A stretch of DNA of 7,804 nucleotides from positions 1-7,804 of the forward strand of contig JAPLIO010000108.1 in NCBI GenBank assembly GCA_026389055.1, read 5' to 3'. Made by a program: the position numbers and the translations under genes. Position 1 is the stretch's first letter. Every line of letters begins with the position of its first letter. The DNA comes from Candidatus Melainabacteria bacterium (GTDB lineage Bacteria > Cyanobacteriota > Vampirovibrionia > Vampirovibrionales > JAJTHC01). This document shows positions 1 through 6,179 of the stretch, one piece after another. Below the pieces are notes generated by a model that searched no databases, was not told where the DNA came from, and saw nothing but the letters and a program-made list of their open reading frames with translations.

Positions 1-129
1 ATCGATGACAAAACACCACATTTCAGGATGAACTTGGTATCAAAGGATAACGCTGCCGCCATAGTCGTGCCTTTTGAAATTGGGGCAGGGTATAGAAATG
101 CCGAAAAAAGGAACGACTTGATGTTTTAA
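1..129 (+). CDS. 3' end of an unidentified protein gene (partial)
   Basis: The first frame is open from the window edge for 42 codons and stops at TAA 127-129; the other two plus frames close within about 30 bases. The visible C-terminus (ending ...GYRNAEKRNDLMF) has an ordinary mix of hydrophobic and charged residues, with a possible beta-strand around AAAIVVPFEI. Two hairpins follow within 75 bases, as expected after a gene end. The fragment is too short for family recognition, so no function is proposed. It could be a chance open frame of modest length; the start lies outside the window. Confidence 0.5.
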   Translation: MDDKTPHFRMNLVSKDNAAAIVVPFEIGAGYRNAEKRNDLMF

Positions 130-162
130 AAAGGCTTACCTGAATAAAGCGTCCATACGGGT

Positions 163-194
163 ACGCCCTAAAGCCCCAAGCAGGGGGCGTTCTT
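163..194 (+). terminator. possible intrinsic terminator of the partial gene
   Basis: ACGCCC (163-168) pairs with GGGCGT (185-190), with a T-G pair inside, and is followed by TCTT. An alternative fold pairs GCCCC (173-177) with GGGGC (184-188). The T-tract is short, so this is a weak terminator candidate lying just before a stronger one. Confidence 0.35.
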
Positions 195-200
195 AAAATT

Positions 201-240
201 AAAACCCGAAAACCATTAATATGAATGGCTTTCGGGTTTT
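201..240. terminator. bidirectional terminator, tRNA-Ala end
   Basis: A long inverted repeat: 201-217 pairs with 224-240 with a single A/C mismatch (212/229) and a six-base loop (218-223). The stem ends in AAAA/TTTT and has a CCCG/CGGG core, so it gives a U-tract on both strands. On the minus strand it begins two bases after the CCA end of the tRNA. On the plus strand it lies 71 bases after the stop of the partial gene. Confidence 0.8.
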
Positions 241-242
241 AA

Positions 243-318
243 TGGTGGAGGATAGGAGACTCGAACTCCTAACCCCCTGCTTGCAAAGCAGGTGCGCTAC
301 CAATTGCGCCAATCCCCC
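243..318 (-). tRNA. tRNA-Ala (anticodon UGC)
   Basis: The reverse complement folds into a complete 76-base cloverleaf. The acceptor stem is GGGGGAT/ATCCTCC and the 3' CCA is encoded (243-245). The anticodon arm is CCTGC-TTTGCAA-GCAGG with anticodon TGC at 285-283. The T-loop is TTCGAGT in a GGAG/CTCC arm. The acceptor stem contains the G3:U70 wobble, the main identity element for alanyl-tRNA synthetase, so the alanine assignment rests on two independent features. Its own promoter lies upstream (352-379) and a strong hairpin lies directly downstream, so it can be transcribed alone. Confidence 0.97.
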
Positions 319-351
319 AAAAAGAAGAATTTATCTCTTTTGAATGTAATT

Positions 352-395
352 ATCATATCGTAAACATCTTAAAAATCAAGTCGTTTTTTAAAAAA
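352..395 (-). promoter_or_regulatory. promoter of tRNA-Ala with UP-like element
   Basis: On the minus strand a TTGATT -35 box (379-374) is separated by 16 bases from a TATGAT -10 box (357-352). A T6A6 tract (395-384) sits just upstream of the -35, the usual place of an UP element in strong stable-RNA promoters. The start would fall about 25-30 bases before the mature tRNA 5' end at 318. The match is by consensus only. Confidence 0.6.
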
Positions 396-439
396 GCTTG
401 CCATTTTCATACCGCTGATAATTTCACATTTCCTAAGCG

Positions 440-868
440 TTAAAGTCGTATAAACTTATCGTCAAATTGAATGCCCAATCGAGCATCAGAGTTTCTACGA
501 ACAACGTTCAACGTTACTGAATTTGTCGAAAATGAGTTAGTATTCTCATCCGTATTTCGTATCAATTTTTCAAACTTAGCTAACGCTGCTCGACACTCGG
601 GTAACGATCTATTAACCTGTTGAGTGGTAAGAGGTGCAGAGAAAGTTACTAAAATTTTAGAAGTATTCAAAGTGAGGAAGGTTGCTCCCACACTAGAAGG
701 TTGCTGACAGCTCAAGGCGGCAATCAAAATCTTTTTGACTTCTTCTGTTAGTAGAGCTGATTCAAGAGCTTCTACAGCTTTTACTGCCTTTGAAGCGGTA
801 AAGGGAGTAGTAGCTACCTCAGGTGCCTTCTTTAATGTCGTCTCTGCACAACTCACTAACAGGGGCAT
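440..868 (-). CDS. small unrecognised protein, probable lipoprotein body
   Basis: 142 codons from ATG 868 to TAA 440. I recognise no family. Residues 3-7 read LLVSC, a good lipobox with the cysteine at position 7, but the reading frame supplies no basic n-region and only six residues before the cysteine. That is far too short for a signal peptide. The missing part (RKITIRR then LISVF) is encoded in the neighbouring frame directly upstream, see 868-1068. The rest alternates an Ala/Lys-rich helical part (about residues 23-52) with strand-like stretches (ATFLTLNTSKILVTF, SVTLNVVRR) and contains two further cysteines. The ATG overlaps the upstream stop as TAATG, while the strong AGGAGG (891-886) lies 17 bases before it. 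True start uncertain; coding nature fairly likely. Confidence 0.6.
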   Translation of the reverse strand: MPLLVSCAETTLKKAPEVATTPFTASKAVKAVEALESALLTEEVKKILIAALSCQQPSSVGATFLTLNTSKILVTFSAPLTTQQVNRSLPECRAALAKFEKLIRNTDENTNSFSTNSVTLNVVRRNSDARLGIQFDDKFIRL

Positions 869-1068
869 TAAAATACTGATATCAGCCTCCTAATTGTAAT
901 CTTTCTAAAGTCCCTCCCGCTTCTTTCTTGGGCGGTGGTGGGAGTAATCGTATTGGCAGGGGTGGTTAGGGCTATTGCCTGTTGCAGTGTACCCAAGGGG
1001 GCTGTGGCTTGGCAAACCCTTTTATCCCTAATCAATTGAAATGGGGCTACAGCAGTTAGTTGCATCAT
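868..1068 (-). CDS. small hypothetical ORF, possible 5' part of the 440-868 gene
   Basis: 66 codons from tandem ATGs (1068 and 1065) to TAA 870-868, with only a weak ribosome site before them. I recognise no family. The last dozen residues, RKITIRRLISVF, look like the basic and hydrophobic start of a signal peptide that is cut by the stop codon. One extra T in the four-T run at 873-870 would join this frame to the next gene as RRLISVFLMPLLVSC. The 50 preceding residues would then be an unusually long leader, and I see no ATG, GTG or TTG close before the basic segment. The DNA is more GC-rich than its surroundings. It may be a coupled leader ORF, a broken gene start, or a chance frame. Confidence 0.35.
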   Translation of the reverse strand: MMQLTAVAPFQLIRDKRVCQATAPLGTLQQAIALTTPANTITPTTAQERSGRDFRKITIRRLISVF

Positions 1069-1329
1069 GACTTAATCAGTCTTTCATTTTTTTTGAGAAT
1101 GCAGCAGTATACCGTGTCATGGGTGCAATTAGTTCCTCTTATTTAGACAGGTACATAGTATTTTTTCAATAGTAGCTAATTAAACTTGTAACAAACTGTA
1201 ACAAAAAACAACCTTATCCAATTGTTTGTTTTTATTATCTTATAGAAAGACCATTGCTTGAGAGTGCTTCTTCTCAATAATCCCTATGTTTAAGACCGAA
1301 CAACAATACCTTAGAAAGAACCCTTTATT
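1069..1329. other. divergent AT-rich intergenic region
   Basis: A spacer between the minus-strand pair and the plus-strand gene at 1330. For the minus strand a weak promoter is possible (TTGAAA at 1169-1164, then TAAATA after 18 bases). For the plus strand I find no convincing -35/-10 pair. The region holds a TGTAACA direct repeat (1187-1193 and 1197-1203), a TTGAGA/TCTCAA palindrome (1258-1263/1272-1277) and a 15-residue ORF (1286-1333) that overlaps the next start. Confidence 0.5.
1187..1203. repeat. TGTAACA direct repeat, possible operator
   Basis: TGTAACA occurs at 1187-1193 and again at 1197-1203, one helical turn apart, in otherwise A-rich DNA. Spaced seven-base direct repeats of this type are typical of OmpR/PhoB-class regulators, although Pho boxes usually have an 11-base period. 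Its position between divergent genes fits an operator; binding is inferred. Confidence 0.3.
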
Positions 1330-2412
1330 ATGATTAACTCAAACCCAGCATTAACGAATAACTTTTCACAACGCCAGTGGTTTTCTGGTAGTGGTAAGTC
1401 TAAAAAAACCAACTCTTTTGTCCCTTCGTCTTCTTACGCTAAAGACCCGATTTTTTTAAAGGCTGCTAATCAAAAGTTATATATCGGTGCGGGTAACGAA
1501 GCACCTACTAATTATGGCATTGTTTACCAAGGAGAACTACTTAATAATGACTTTAAAGCCCAAAGCATCATCGCAGCACCTGTTGATGGGTATAAGTTTA
1601 ATTTAACCAATCGTAATGTAGCCACTGAAGTAAACATAGGTCCGTTAGATTTACAGGCAAAACGGGGGCATTACCTCACGACTGTTCAAGCAGATAATAA
1701 TGATACGCTACGGTTTAGTCAAATTTCAGGAACCAAAACAGAAATTGATAAGGTTAGTAAGCTACGAGATGGCAAGGTTGCCGTTAATTTCAAAGTTACA
1801 AGAGATAACGATGCTGATAGCAGTAACACGGTAAGGGTTATTGCAACTAAAGAAGATATGAATAAACTGCTCAGTTCCGCTGAAGGGTTATCGCCTGAAG
1901 CACTAAAGCAAGCCAAGGCTGATTTAGAGGATGCGGGTATTAGCACTAAGGCTTCTGTCAAAAAAACAGGTGAAGAACGTGGTAAAGTAAGCCCTGAAGT
2001 AGCAGAAAGTGCATTGAATTCCAGAGCTATCATGTATGGTAAAGATCATAAAATCAATGAAAATTTTATCAAGTATAGAAACGAACTGGAAACAGGTGGC
2101 TATACCGTAACAGAAGGTGCTGATGGCAAATATAAGGTAACCAGAAAAGCAACTGAAACCTCATCAACTAGCACTGCTAATAACAACACGGAATCCCGTC
2201 GTTCATCATCGACTTCTGCTTCTGCATCGTCTTCGGCTTCTGCTCAAGAAGGCAGTGATGGTAAAATACGATGGAGATCTGATAGTGAAGGTTCTAGGCC
2301 ATCAGGAGGTGATAACATTCCAATCAGCGTACCTGGTACTAGATTGAAAGATGATATCACTTATACTCCTAAAGACGTTGAATTATCTCCTGCTCCAGAA
2401 CCGACACCCTAA
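1330..2412 (+). CDS. unrecognised Ser/Thr-rich hypothetical protein
   Basis: 360 codons from ATG 1330 to TAA 2410-2412. No family recognised. No signal peptide or membrane segment is visible: the N-terminus is polar, with Ser/Asn-rich low complexity over residues 1-36. Residues about 40-175 look like a beta-rich folded domain with many N, D and V (LYIGAG, YGIVYQGEL, KVAVNFKV, TVRVIATKE). Residues 176-275 are helical and charged, with an SPEAL/SPEVAESAL pair around conserved-looking helices. Residues about 276-305 are a nearly pure Ser/Thr/Ala linker, and the tail is acidic and Pro-rich (ends PAPEPTP). The start has no good ribosome site; it overlaps the TGA of a 15-residue upstream ORF as ATGA, so translation may be coupled. 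There is no later ATG before residue 235. It ends just before a strong terminator. The tail may be a disordered region or secretion-type signal, but this is not established. Confidence 0.85.
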   Translation: MINSNPALTNNFSQRQWFSGSGKSKKTNSFVPSSSYAKDPIFLKAANQKLYIGAGNEAPTNYGIVYQGELLNNDFKAQSIIAAPVDGYKFNLTNRNVATEVNIGPLDLQAKRGHYLTTVQADNNDTLRFSQISGTKTEIDKVSKLRDGKVAVNFKVTRDNDADSSNTVRVIATKEDMNKLLSSAEGLSPEALKQAKADLEDAGISTKASVKKTGEERGKVSPEVAESALNSRAIMYGKDHKINENFIKYRNELETGGYTVTEGADGKYKVTRKATETSSTSTANNNTESRRSSSTSASASSSASAQEGSDGKIRWRSDSEGSRPSGGDNIPISVPGTRLKDDITYTPKDVELSPAPEPTP

Positions 2413-2421
2413 CCAATAACT

Positions 2422-2467
2422 TAAAACCCCAACGGATGTAGCATGAGCTACATCCGTTGGGGTTTTA
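2422..2467. terminator. strong bidirectional terminator
   Basis: A perfect 21-bp inverted repeat (2422-2442 with 2447-2467) around an ATGA loop. The stem has a CCCC/GGGG core and AAAA/TTTT ends, so it gives a U-tract on both strands. It lies 10 bases after the plus-strand stop at 2412 and 3 bases beyond the folD stop at 2470, so it serves both converging transcripts. Confidence 0.9.
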
Positions 2468-2469
2468 GT

Positions 2470-3366
2470 CTAATTTTGTTTGATGAAATTTTGCCAAGTA
2501 TTGTGCATCAACTCGGCAATAGTCATCAACCCAATCCCACCGGGTACGGGGGTAATGGCACTACAAAAAGGCGAAACGGCCTCAAAATCTACATCGCCCA
2601 CTAATTTATCCGTCTGCGGATGCCTGTTAATACCGACATCTATCACCACCGCCGAAGGCTTTACGGCACTGGGTTTCAACCAATGCGGTATACCAATAGC
2701 TACTACCAAAATATCGGCTTGCCTTGTAATAGCTTCAATATCAGGCGTTTTACTATGGCAGATGGTTACCGTAGCATCTGCTTGTAACAATAATTGAGCC
2801 ATTGGCTTACCCACAATGTTAGAACGCCCTACCACCACAGCGTGCTTACCCGCTACAGAAAGTTGGTAATGGGCTAGTAACCGCATAACACCAGCAGGCG
2901 TACAGGGTATAGAAAAGGGATTTTGCCCTGCTAATAGTAGCCCCAAATTATGCGGATGAAAGCCATCGACATCTTTTTCAGGCAAAATAACGGCTTGTAG
3001 TTGGCTAGCAGAAAGGTGCGAAGGTAAGGGTAATTGCAACAACACACCGTGAATGTTCGCATCGGCATTAAGGGCTTCTAAACAAGCCAGTAAATCTGCT
3101 TGGGTGGTTTCAACAGGTAGCCGATGAATTTCTGAATGGAAACCTAGTTCCTTGGCAACTTTGGCTTTTTTATTCACATACACTTGGCTGGCAGGATTGC
3201 TTCCCACTTGCACAACGGCTAAACCGGGTAGCGTTTTTATGTGAGGATTTTCCCGCTTAAACGCTTCAAATGCCGCAGCAATAGAAGCTAATAAAGCATC
3301 AGCAACAGGCTTACCTGCTAACAGAAGAGGCTCTTTGGCGGTTTGGCTTGTGGCTAAATTCATCAT
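2470..3366 (-). CDS. folD: FolD, methylene-THF dehydrogenase / methenyl-THF cyclohydrolase
   Basis: Bifunctional cytosolic enzyme that oxidises 5,10-methylene-tetrahydrofolate with NADP and hydrolyses the methenyl product to 10-formyl-tetrahydrofolate for purine and formyl-Met synthesis. At 298 codons it is slightly longer than usual. Visible family motifs: VGSNPASQVYVNKKAK (about 54-69) with the catalytic Tyr63 and Lys67; GVLLQLPLP (107-115); LPEKDVDGFHP (128-138); the NADP-binding VVGRSNIVGKP (178-188); and PVPGG with the C-terminal helix (273-290). Position 280 is Leu where most relatives have Pro (GGVGPMT). The start is ATG 3366 or the adjacent ATG 3363; TAGGT, formed across the stop of the upstream transporter, is the likely ribosome site 5 or 8 bases away. 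Only 7 bases separate it from the upstream gene, so the two are probably co-transcribed. Confidence 0.97.
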   Translation of the reverse strand: MMNLATSQTAKEPLLLAGKPVADALLASIAAAFEAFKRENPHIKTLPGLAVVQVGSNPASQVYVNKKAKVAKELGFHSEIHRLPVETTQADLLACLEALNADANIHGVLLQLPLPSHLSASQLQAVILPEKDVDGFHPHNLGLLLAGQNPFSIPCTPAGVMRLLAHYQLSVAGKHAVVVGRSNIVGKPMAQLLLQADATVTICHSKTPDIEAITRQADILVVAIGIPHWLKPSAVKPSAVVIDVGINRHPQTDKLVGDVDFEAVSPFCSAITPVPGGIGLMTIAELMHNTWQNFIKQN

Positions 3367-3373
3367 GGTTTAC

Positions 3374-4786
3374 CTACGCCGTGGGAACGGAGTTTCTAAA
3401 AGCCGTAGCAACAGATAAATCAATAGATTCTTCTTTATTGAGGGGTTGCTTGCATATACTGGCATCTGGTTGAGAAGATTCAGGCACTAGTGCTGCTTCC
3501 GCTTCTTCTTCTGCACTGCCAAACCGACGCATTTTCTTGTCATCAAACTGCCCTTCCCATCTAGCAACAACAGCTGTAGCCACGCAGTTACCCACTAAAT
3601 TAACAGAAGTTCTACCCATATCCAAGAAGTGATCAACCCCTAAAATAACGGCAACGCCTTCAATGGGTAACCCAAATTGGGTTAGCGTACTAGCCAAAAT
3701 TACCAATGAAGCTCTCGGTACGGCTGCAACGCCTTTACTGGTTAGCATCAAGGTACCCATAATCAGCAGTTGTTTGCCAAAATCTAATTCCATACCCGCC
3801 ATTTGTGCCACAAATAAGGTGGCAAGAGCCAAATAGAGGGTGCTACCATCTAAATTAAAGCTATACCCTGTAGGCATTACAAACGAAACGATATGCTTAG
3901 GCACACCAAAGCGTTCCATAATAGACATTGCCTTGGGTAGGGCAGATTCCGAGTTGGCGGTTGAGAATGCAATCAGGAAGGGTTCCCGAATGGCGGAAAG
4001 CATTCTTAAAAACGGCACTTTAATAATGGAACAAGTGGTTACTAAAACCAATAAAACGAAAACAGCTAACGCTAAGTAGAGCGAGCCTGTCAATTTGGCG
4101 TAAGTGGCTAAAATACCTAACCCATGGCTACCAATAACCGAAGCAATTGAAGCAAAAACGCCGAGTGGTGCAAATGCCATTACGTAGCCTACAAACTTGA
4201 ACATTACTTCGCCTAAGGCTTCAAGCCCTTTTAAAACAGGCTTGCCCTTATCGCCAGCCGCCATAATGGCAAGGGCAAAGAAAACAGAGAATACCACAAT
4301 TTGCAGTACATTGCCTTCAGACATGGCTTGCACAATGCTGGTAGGCACCATGCCAACAAACGTATCCATAAAGCCGTGGTGGGCTACCACCCCTGCATTT
4401 TGGGTTATCTGTGCTAATTCTGCGGCATTATTACCAGCTAAGCCTAAACTAAATCCTTCACCGGGTTTTAAAAAGTTGCCTGCCAACAAGCCAATGGCAA
4501 GAGCAACGGTGGTAGCAATTTCAAAATAGACAATGGTTTTTACGCCCAACGAACCCACTTTTTTCTTATCACCCGCACCAGCGATGCCCACTACCAAGGT
4601 GGAAAACAACAACGGGGCTATCAGCATCTTAATCATGTGTAAAAACATGGTAGATAAAGGCTTAACGGCAACCGCCCAAGTAGGCGCAACAACCCCTAGC
4701 AAAACGCCTAGTATCAGACCGATAAAAATTTGAACGGTTAAGCTTAGTTTAGGAAGCTTTGGAATGGCTTTAGACAGTAGCGTCAT
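3374..4786 (-). CDS. dicarboxylate/amino acid:cation symporter (DctA/GltP family)
   Basis: Inner-membrane secondary transporter of the DAACS/SDF family (TC 2.A.23), importing C4-dicarboxylates or Glu/Asp with H+ or Na+. Family landmarks are complete: hydrophobic TM1-TM6 over residues about 15-255; re-entrant loop HP1 with FSTANSESALP (274-284); TM7 NLDGS (311-315); HP2 beginning SKGVAAVP (350-357); and TM8 with D385, D389, R392, T393 and N396. N400 stands where sodium-coupled Glt_Ph has an aspartate (VGN instead of VGD), as in DctA-type proteins, so coupling and substrate cannot be fixed. The SES version of the HP1 serine motif and VGN favour the bacterial dicarboxylate side. A hydrophilic tail of about 55 residues (416-470, EEEAEA near 426) follows the core. 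The start is ATG 4786 with AGAGG 10 bases upstream. It is the first gene of an apparent operon with folD. Confidence 0.93.
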   Translation of the reverse strand: MTLLSKAIPKLPKLSLTVQIFIGLILGVLLGVVAPTWAVAVKPLSTMFLHMIKMLIAPLLFSTLVVGIAGAGDKKKVGSLGVKTIVYFEIATTVALAIGLLAGNFLKPGEGFSLGLAGNNAAELAQITQNAGVVAHHGFMDTFVGMVPTSIVQAMSEGNVLQIVVFSVFFALAIMAAGDKGKPVLKGLEALGEVMFKFVGYVMAFAPLGVFASIASVIGSHGLGILATYAKLTGSLYLALAVFVLLVLVTTCSIIKVPFLRMLSAIREPFLIAFSTANSESALPKAMSIMERFGVPKHIVSFVMPTGYSFNLDGSTLYLALATLFVAQMAGMELDFGKQLLIMGTLMLTSKGVAAVPRASLVILASTLTQFGLPIEGVAVILGVDHFLDMGRTSVNLVGNCVATAVVARWEGQFDDKKMRRFGSAEEEAEAALVPESSQPDASICKQPLNKEESIDLSVATAFRNSVPTA

Positions 4787-5141
4787 ATACAGAAAACCTC
4801 TATCGGTAGAATGAAAGAATAAACTCTTTTTTTGATGGGTATAGATGCAGAAAGGACAAAAAACAAGAACGAGTGCTGGCTTGTAAATAAAAATTAAATT
4901 GTTTAACTATAAAATAACAAAAAAATGAGACGAATAGACCGATAAAGGCAGTTTGGCTGGGTAAATTGTTACATTCTTAACATCGAAAAGGGTGCAATTG
5001 AGATAGTCGTTATGCCTATGTCTCAGTAGTTAAAGTCAATCAAACACTGTAATTCCCTTCATTTTCCCATTAAAAAACCGTCTATCTAGGTAGGAGAGGT
5101 TACTTGGGTACCTATGAATTACCACGGAGGGACTACATGAA
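4787..5141. other. divergent intergenic region, 355 bases
   Basis: An AT-rich spacer between the minus-strand transporter and the plus-strand gene at 5142, with no gene longer than a few codons. It contains a possible minus promoter (4838-4866), an imperfect TGAGA/TCTCA inverted repeat (4999-5003 and 5021-5025), a six-base hairpin TAGGTA/TACCTA (5087-5092/5109-5114) whose loop contains AGGAGAGG, and a set of tiny overlapping ORFs before the 5142 start. I could not find a convincing plus-strand -35/-10 pair. Confidence 0.6.
4838..4866 (-). promoter_or_regulatory. possible promoter of the transporter-folD operon
   Basis: On the minus strand TTGTTT (4866-4861) is followed after 17 bases by TATACC (4843-4838). 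The -35 is reasonable and the -10 weak. It would give a leader of about 45 bases to the ATG at 4786. A second weak pair (TTGTTA, 17 bases, TTAATT) lies further upstream. Confidence 0.3.
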
Positions 5142-5148
5142 ATGTTGA
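5114..5148 (+). promoter_or_regulatory. nested mini-ORFs and ribosome site before the 5142 gene
   Basis: ATG 5114 opens an 8-codon frame whose TGA (5138-5140) overlaps a second ATG at 5137. That ATG has the best-placed ribosome site in the region, GGAGG at 5126-5130 with 6 bases spacing, but encodes only M-K-C before TGA 5146-5148. The start of the long gene, ATG 5142, is 11 bases from the same GGAGG and lies inside the three-codon ORF. Ribosomes on the ideal site would terminate within the main start region. The overlap is seen; a regulatory role is inferred. Confidence 0.4.
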
Positions 5149-6152
5149 ATCACCTATTTTATACGCTACAAAGCTGGTTTGAATCAGGCATGCCCTTGGG
5201 TGCTTCGTCTGCGTCTGCTTGGAATGAGTGGGATGCCCTTGAAGATGATGAGCTACCTGTCGCCTTACGAGAAACGAGCAGTTTGCCTAGTTACAGCATG
5301 GTTAGTCATCAAAATGTGTATCATCCTAGAAGAGCTGACACGTTATTGCTCCGTTCTGGGCAAACGGTTTCAACCAGCCTGCTACAAAAATTGTGCCAGT
5401 TTGGTATTGATGTGGCAGATTTTTGTTCGTTAAAGGAAAAACAGTCAGGGGCGTTACACCCTATTACAGAAGAAACCATTGCGTGGTTGCCTGCTAGCCA
5501 TCAAATTTTAAAGAAAACGGCGGCTCAACACAGAAAAGCATTTACCAACAAAACCGCCTTTTTAGGTTTAACGTTACCCACTACCGAAGGGGTTACGGCT
5601 CCTGTTCGAAAGCGGTTTGAAGAAACGCTAAAGGCACTAAAAGCCTGCCCTATGCCTAATTTATTGGTGTTAAACCCATTGCCTAGGGAACAACGGAAAT
5701 TGGGGAAATTATTAGAAGCCATTGGCGTTGAATATCAGCAAATTCAACCCGTATTAACACTGGTAACCCTCCCGTATATGCTACGAAAATATCAACCCCA
5801 TACCCTTATGATTGATGAGGCTTGTTGGCAGACTAATCCGAAATTGACAACCGAAGACGTACTTCAAAACATGACTATTCTTATCGATGTGTTAAGCCAA
5901 GAACTACGGGTATTACAAGCCCAACAAGCCGTTGTAGAAAATGGTATCCATCTGTTGTTTGTATTAACCCCTCAAACTTCGCAACGAGGGGCGGTTGTAA
6001 ACGCCCTAACCAAGCTGAACACGCTTGCAACGGTTAAAGTGCTATGGAAACCCTGCAAACGCCCTGTGGCAAAAGAAGCCCTGAAAAGCTTCATTCAAAT
6101 AACGGACGTTCAGTTGGAACGGCGTCAAGAAGTACAATCATTCGTACGATAA
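5142..6152 (+). CDS. unrecognised protein with degenerate receiver-like C-terminal domain
   Basis: 336 codons from ATG 5142 to TAA 6152; soluble, with no signal peptide or membrane segment. Residues 1-60 are low complexity and acidic (DALEDDE). Residues 64-92 (DTLLLRSGQ followed by a helix and FGID) resemble the short 'L..G..l....l..L...gi' module found before HD-GYP and related signalling domains. Residues 172-320 follow a response-regulator receiver pattern: strand NLLVLN (173-178), helix 182-194, strand LMIDE with D225 at the phospho-acceptor place, strand LLFVLTP with T276, and VKVLWKP with K303. The usual acidic pair after strand 1 is absent (LNPLP), and the segment between D225 and T276 is about 20 residues longer than in typical receivers, filled by a long helix. 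If this reading is right, it is a pseudo-receiver that may not be phosphorylated. The fold assignment is by eye. The HDOD gene follows at 6472, supporting a signalling role. Confidence 0.85.
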   Translation: MLNHLFYTLQSWFESGMPLGASSASAWNEWDALEDDELPVALRETSSLPSYSMVSHQNVYHPRRADTLLLRSGQTVSTSLLQKLCQFGIDVADFCSLKEKQSGALHPITEETIAWLPASHQILKKTAAQHRKAFTNKTAFLGLTLPTTEGVTAPVRKRFEETLKALKACPMPNLLVLNPLPREQRKLGKLLEAIGVEYQQIQPVLTLVTLPYMLRKYQPHTLMIDEACWQTNPKLTTEDVLQNMTILIDVLSQELRVLQAQQAVVENGIHLLFVLTPQTSQRGAVVNALTKLNTLATVKVLWKPCKRPVAKEALKSFIQITDVQLERRQEVQSFVR

Positions 6153-6179
6153 CGATAATAGCCCCCCTCTTTGTTTAAC

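Noticed and set aside
872..1030. Plus-strand hydrophobic frame resembling a membrane segment (WAVVGVIVLAGVV...)
   Set aside because: It has no ATG, GTG or TTG near its beginning and no ribosome site, and it is the antisense of the minus-strand ORF; antisense frames are often hydrophobic.
1719..2033. Minus-strand 104-codon frame inside the Ser-rich gene
   Set aside because: It is a shadow of the plus-strand gene, with Ser/Leu-rich antisense composition and no ribosome site.
3840..4733. Plus-strand frames antisense to the transporter
   Set aside because: The minus-strand protein has complete family motifs across this region, so these frames are shadows.
5981..6152. Intrinsic terminator directly after the receiver-like gene
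   Set aside because: No GC-rich hairpin with a following T-tract is present near the stop; the first hairpins downstream lack T-tracts.
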